In this document: piece by piece, positions 6,947 to 9,495 of the stretch
How positions within the stretch are numbered: the first letter of the stretch is position 1
Layout of the letters: every line of letters starts with the position of its first letter
Assembly: GCA_963645405.1 (NCBI GenBank)
Contig: CAVISR010000095.1
Span: forward strand, 1-9,495
DNA from: Colivivens sp963645405
GTDB taxonomy: Bacteria; Bacteroidota; Bacteroidia; Bacteroidales; Bacteroidaceae
Reading direction: 5' to 3'
DNA length: 9,495 nucleotides
The notes under the pieces: model-generated
Told to the model about the DNA's origin: nothing
Seen by the model: the letters and a program-made list of their open reading frames with translations, nothing else
Databases searched by the model: none
Made by a program: the position numbers and the translations under genes

Positions 6947-7576
6947 ATGGACAGAATGAAATTATACAAGTCAGTCGTGGCATTCGGCATATTGCTGGGC
7001 GCATCAATGAATGCTTCTGCTCAAGACCAGGTGCCAGACCAAGTGCAGAACCAAGAGCAGGGTCAGGCACCGGAGCAAATCCTGGGACAAGGCAGTACAC
7101 AGGTAGAAGAGGTGATGGCAACTCTCAACCGTTTCGGCTACCTCAGCTATAACGAAGCATTGCGTTCCATGCCTTCATACGAGAAAACACAGAAGAACTT
7201 GCAGGAACTGAGGAAACAGTATGCAGACGAGCTGTCGCGTTCGGAGAAGGAATTCAGTAAGCAGTACGCTGAATATGTGGACGGACAAAAGTCATTCCCC
7301 GACAACATCCTGCTGAAGCGACAGAAAGAACTGCAACAGCTGATGGAACAAGGACTGGAGTTCAAGGCAGAAGCCAAACGATTGCTGGAGAAAGCAGAAT
7401 CGGAGTTGATGCAGCCCGTACATCAGGAACTGAAAGCTGTACTTGCCCGCATTGGCAAAAAACGTGGTTATGCGTACATTCTCAACACCGACAACAATGC
7501 TTGTCCTTTTGTGAATGGCGAACTGGGCGACGATATTACCGCAGATGTAATTGCTGAGGTAACAAAGAAAAAGTGA
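6947..7576 (+). CDS. OmpH/Skp-family periplasmic chaperone with Q-rich linker
   Basis: OmpH/Skp proteins hold unfolded outer-membrane proteins in the periplasm on the way to the BAM complex. The 209-residue protein has a signal peptide (positive start MDRMKLYK, hydrophobic core VVAFGILLG, likely cut after ASA at residue 25). Then comes a low-complexity linker, residues 27-54, of seven four-residue units with Gln second (DQVP, DQVQ, NQEQ, GQAP and so on). The OmpH domain follows from about residue 63 (FGYLSYNEALRSMP), with long charged helices to about 165 that should form the coiled-coil tentacles, and a C-terminal strand region (GYAYILNTD). The ATG at 6956 (MKLYKSV) is an equally plausible start. 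The gene starts 3 bases after deoC and its TGA overlaps a possible GTG start of murI. ompH next to murI is, as I recall, a common Bacteroidota arrangement. The linker is the unusual part. Confidence 0.88.
   Translation: MDRMKLYKSVVAFGILLGASMNASAQDQVPDQVQNQEQGQAPEQILGQGSTQVEEVMATLNRFGYLSYNEALRSMPSYEKTQKNLQELRKQYADELSRSEKEFSKQYAEYVDGQKSFPDNILLKRQKELQQLMEQGLEFKAEAKRLLEKAESELMQPVHQELKAVLARIGKKRGYAYILNTDNNACPFVNGELGDDITADVIAEVTKKK
7025..7108 (+). repeat. Seven degenerate 12-bp (4-residue) repeats in the ompH-like gene
   Basis: From codon 27 the protein reads in four-residue units with Gln always second: DQVP, DQVQ, NQEQ, GQAP, EQIL, GQGS, TQVE. The first units also resemble one another at the DNA level (GACCAGGTGCCA, GACCAAGTGCAG, AACCAAGAGCAG). 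This suggests growth by slippage or unequal exchange followed by drift. It lies between the signal peptide and the chaperone domain. Confidence 0.75.
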
Positions 7577-7641
7577 GTGCAGAGGACAAAAGCAGTAGTA
7601 ATAGAAGAGTGACGGAGGTGATTGCAGAGGAAAACAAGAAC

Positions 7642-8457
7642 ATGCAGGGACCAATCGGTGTATTCGATTCAGGCTATGGAGGCTTGACCATATTGGAGGG
7701 AATCAAACATCTGATGCCCGAGTACGACTATGTGTATTTTGGCGACAATGCGCGTGCCCCCTACGGCATACGTTCGTTTGATGTCGTTTATCAATACACG
7801 CTTGAAGCAGTACAGAAACTGTTCAGCCTCGGTTGTCCACTTGTCATCCTTGGATGCAACACTGCATCGGCAAAAGCTCTGCGCACGATACAGCAGACAT
7901 ATCTTCCTACGAATGCACCCGACCGACGGGTATTGGGCGTAATCCGACCTACGGCAGAGGTTGTAGGGAAGATAACAAAGAACGGACACATCGGTGTGCT
8001 GGCAACGCAAGGAACGATAAAATCGGAATCCTACAGTCTGGAGATAAAGAAACTCTTTCCCGAATGCATCGTCACGGGATTGGCTTGCCCGATGTGGGTG
8101 CCATTGGTGGAGAACGGTGAATTCAACAAACCTTGTGCCGATTATTTCGTGAAGGAGCGGATTGATGCCCTGCTTTCCCTCGACCCTCTCATCGATACAA
8201 TTATTCTTGGATGTACACACTATCCGTTGCTCTTGGACAAGATAAAACTCTATTGTCCGAAAGACATCGAGATTCTGACCCAGGGACATTATGTGGCAGA
8301 GAGCCTGAAAGACTATCTGCACCGACATACAGACATGGATGCACGGCTCACGAAGGGCGGTTCGTGCCAGTACTTCACCTCAGAGTCCACCGGCAGATTC
8401 AGTGAGAACGCATCGATATTCTTGAGTGAGAAAATCAACGTAAAGAGAATGATATGA
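7642..8457 (+). CDS. murI: Glutamate racemase
   Basis: MurI interconverts L- and D-glutamate in the cytosol, supplying D-glutamate for peptidoglycan. With the ATG at 7642 the protein has 271 residues, the usual length, and opens with the family N-terminus PIGVFDSGYGGLTIL. The two catalytic cysteines are present: C72 in LGCNTASA and C191 in LGCTHYPLL, with D9-S10 and H193 nearby. AGAGGAAAA at 7625-7633 offers a modest ribosome site. The same frame is open upstream to a GTG at 7573 that overlaps the ompH stop as GTGA; it would add 23 charged residues unlike the family, so I prefer ATG 7642. The stop overlaps the start of the next gene as ATGA, suggesting translational coupling. The enzyme is probably essential. 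Confidence 0.96.
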   Translation: MQGPIGVFDSGYGGLTILEGIKHLMPEYDYVYFGDNARAPYGIRSFDVVYQYTLEAVQKLFSLGCPLVILGCNTASAKALRTIQQTYLPTNAPDRRVLGVIRPTAEVVGKITKNGHIGVLATQGTIKSESYSLEIKKLFPECIVTGLACPMWVPLVENGEFNKPCADYFVKERIDALLSLDPLIDTIILGCTHYPLLLDKIKLYCPKDIEILTQGHYVAESLKDYLHRHTDMDARLTKGGSCQYFTSESTGRFSENASIFLSEKINVKRMI

Positions 8458-9236
8458 GGACAGACAGCCCCTGGAAAGTAGCATTTGCCATTATTTCGGC
8501 ATTTCTCCTGCTGCCGTTGACGCAGTTTGCGGTGAGCCTCGTGGCAATGGTTGCAAAGCATTGGAACAACACTACAGACTTGATGCCAGTAGTATTGACG
8601 GTTTCATCGTCGCTTACGATAGCTATTGTGGTATTCGTAAAGTATAAGTTGAAGTACAGAGTCCTCGATGAAATCAACCCTATGCAGTGCAAATGGAAGT
8701 GGGCACTGGTGATGCTTCTGGCAACGCTGTGCGGAATGTTCGTCTCTGATACACTTACGGAAGAACTGCATTTAACCAACTTCATAGAGAACGAGATGCT
8801 GGATTTGGCAACTTCGTTTTGGGGAATTACGGCGATTGTCATCATCGGACCGATTGCAGAGGAAATGGTGTTCCGCAGTGCCATCATCGGAACGATGCTC
8901 CGACATGGTGTAAGTACATGGGTTGCAATCATTGTGTCAGCCATGCTGTTCAGTGTTTCACATCTCAATCCTGCACAAATCCCGTCTGCCTTCTTTGTCG
9001 GAATCTTGCTTGCAATACTCTATATAAAAAGCAAAAGCCTTCTGCCATCCACCATCTGCCATGTAATCAACAATGGACTTTCAGTCATTATGATGAATGT
9101 ATGTGTCAATCATCCCGAAATGGCAGGCATGACGATGAAAGATTTGTGCGGTGGACCGGCAATCACATACACTCTTGTGGCAGTCTCTGCCGTTGTTTGC
9201 GCCACCTTATATTATTATTACTGGAAAAGAAGATAG
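8454..9236 (+). CDS. CPBP-family intramembrane metalloprotease
   Basis: This 260-residue membrane protein belongs to the CPBP (CAAX protease and bacteriocin-processing, Abi/Rce1-like) family of glutamate-dependent intramembrane proteases. Conserved motifs are EExxxR at 136-141 (AEEMVFR), FxxxH at 166-170 (FSVSH) and HxxxN at 203-207 (HVINN). Hydrophobic segments lie at about 9-34, 44-63, 83-97, 123-134, 155-169, 176-191 and 237-256, giving about six to eight membrane spans. The substrate cannot be told from sequence; some relatives act in bacteriocin self-immunity or peptide maturation. The ATG overlaps the murI stop (ATGA), so it belongs to the same message as ompH and murI, which hints at an envelope role. 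The protein ends YYYYWKRR. The DNA for its last residues and stop is duplicated immediately downstream. Confidence 0.9.
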   Translation: MRTDSPWKVAFAIISAFLLLPLTQFAVSLVAMVAKHWNNTTDLMPVVLTVSSSLTIAIVVFVKYKLKYRVLDEINPMQCKWKWALVMLLATLCGMFVSDTLTEELHLTNFIENEMLDLATSFWGITAIVIIGPIAEEMVFRSAIIGTMLRHGVSTWVAIIVSAMLFSVSHLNPAQIPSAFFVGILLAILYIKSKSLLPSTICHVINNGLSVIMMNVCVNHPEMAGMTMKDLCGGPAITYTLVAVSAVVCATLYYYYWKRR

Positions 9237-9264
9237 ATGTGATTACTGGAAAAGAAGATAGATG
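9217..9264. repeat. Tandem duplication, 23 identical bases at 25-bp period, across the protease stop codon
   Basis: Positions 9217-9239 and 9242-9264 are identical over 23 bases, separated by TG. The first copy encodes the end of the CPBP protein (YWKRR and the TAG stop at 9234-9236). The second copy is entirely after the stop and is out of frame. The perfect identity suggests a recent slippage event. It leaves the protein unchanged. Confidence 0.9.
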
Positions 9265-9386
9265 CATGTCCAGAAGTAAAGCAAAGAATGGTTTGTTTGT
9301 CCTGTTTGTGCAATTTGTGGATAAAAACACGATGAATTCACCCCATTATTGCAAATAGCTTGCTGATTGTTGGGTGTTCTTCAGAT

Positions 9387-9402
9387 TATATTTGTACTTT
9401 TG
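9387..9402 (+). promoter_or_regulatory. Probable promoter with two abutting -7 boxes
   Basis: TATATTTG (9387-9394) and TACTTTTG (9395-9402) each match the Bacteroidota -7 consensus TAnnTTTG and lie directly next to each other. TTG triplets at 9367-9369 and 9370-9372 sit 17 and 22 bases upstream of the first and second box, near the expected -33 distance but without a full TTTG. The ATG of the next gene follows 26 bases after the second box, leaving a very short leader. Confidence 0.55.
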
Positions 9403-9428
9403 CCATGTAATTGGATAATACGCTAAAG

Positions 9429-9495
9429 ATGAATCCTTCAAAAGTTGACATATCGGTATTGATGCTGTTCTTCAACCGCCCCGACCGCTTTGCAG
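9429..9495 (+). CDS. Start of a glycosyltransferase-like protein (cut by window edge)
   Basis: Only the first 22 codons are in the window (MNPSKVDISVLMLFFNRPDR and on). A hydrophobic strand followed by FNRP is typical of the first beta strand of GT-A-fold glycosyltransferase-like proteins in Bacteroidota, some of which are annotated as hemolysin activation proteins. The call rests on this short stretch only. The ATG at 9429 is chosen because it lies 26 bases behind a two-box promoter and the frame stays open to the edge. No clear Shine-Dalgarno is seen. It is separated from the protease gene by 192 bases and appears to be a separate transcription unit. I saw no strong terminator in the gap between them. 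Confidence 0.5.
   Translation, partial: MNPSKVDISVLMLFFNRPDRFA

Noticed and set aside
7573..7641. GTG start for murI overlapping the ompH stop (GTGA), adding 23 residues
   Set aside because: The added residues are charged and unlike the glutamate racemase N-terminus, while the ATG at 7642 starts right before the conserved PIGVFDSG. The overlap may still matter for coupling.
9265..9386. Possible terminator after the protease gene
   Set aside because: Only weak pairings were found (for example GTG/CAC around GATAAAAA, and the TGAATTCA palindrome), without a G/C-rich stem and T run.
1..9495. CRISPR arrays, tRNA or rRNA genes, intact insertion sequence
   Set aside because: No regularly spaced repeats, cloverleaf-type sequence, rRNA segments or transposase motifs were seen on either strand.

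Overview
The window looks like a piece of a Bacteroidota chromosome, most likely Prevotella-like (family Prevotellaceae). The evidence is the protein character, the weak or absent Shine-Dalgarno sequences in front of most genes, TAnnTTTG-type -7 promoter boxes (3053-3060 and 9387-9402), and the linked blocks apt-uvrC-dtd-deoC and ompH-murI, which I recall as typical of this phylum. The genus call is inference. All recognisable genes lie on the + strand.

Region 1 (1-2752) is an accessory restriction/defence segment. It starts inside a type I restriction endonuclease R subunit (HsdR) whose N-terminus lies to the left of the window. Five bases later comes a DUF262 (GmrS-like) gene that keeps its ParB/Srx-like N-terminal motifs but stops after 197 codons. 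The middle of the protein and the usual C-terminal HNH-type (DUF1524) nuclease are absent, so it is probably a broken gene. The DUF262 gene looks AT-richer than its neighbours.

Region 2 (2753-3209) is 457 bases without a convincing gene. Its first ~230 bases hold several perfect or near-perfect inverted repeats. One of them, read on the minus strand, is a GAAA-tetraloop hairpin followed by five T. There is also a 35-codon mini-ORF with a full AGGAGG Shine-Dalgarno, which is uncommon in this phylum. The broken DUF262 end next to this structured DNA suggests an old insertion/deletion scar, perhaps an insertion-sequence end; no transposase is recognisable. The right part carries the likely apt promoter and leader.

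Region 3 (3210-9236) is a compact housekeeping run of seven genes with overlaps or gaps of at most 65 bases: apt (adenine salvage), uvrC (nucleotide excision repair), dtd (D-aminoacyl-tRNA deacylase), deoC (deoxyribose-phosphate aldolase), an OmpH/Skp-like periplasmic chaperone, murI (glutamate racemase) and a CPBP-family membrane protease. The first four handle nucleotide salvage, DNA repair and translation proofreading. The last three are envelope genes. No promoter or terminator was seen between the two groups, so one long transcript is possible.

Region 4 (9237-9495) holds a 25-bp-period tandem duplication across the protease stop codon, then a promoter with two abutting -7 boxes, then the first 22 codons of a protein that begins like a glycosyltransferase-type enzyme. 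No CRISPR array, tRNA, rRNA or intact mobile element was seen. No complete novel system is evident; the best leads are the 2741-2980 scar and hairpin region, the repeat-bearing OmpH linker, and the protease coupled to murI.
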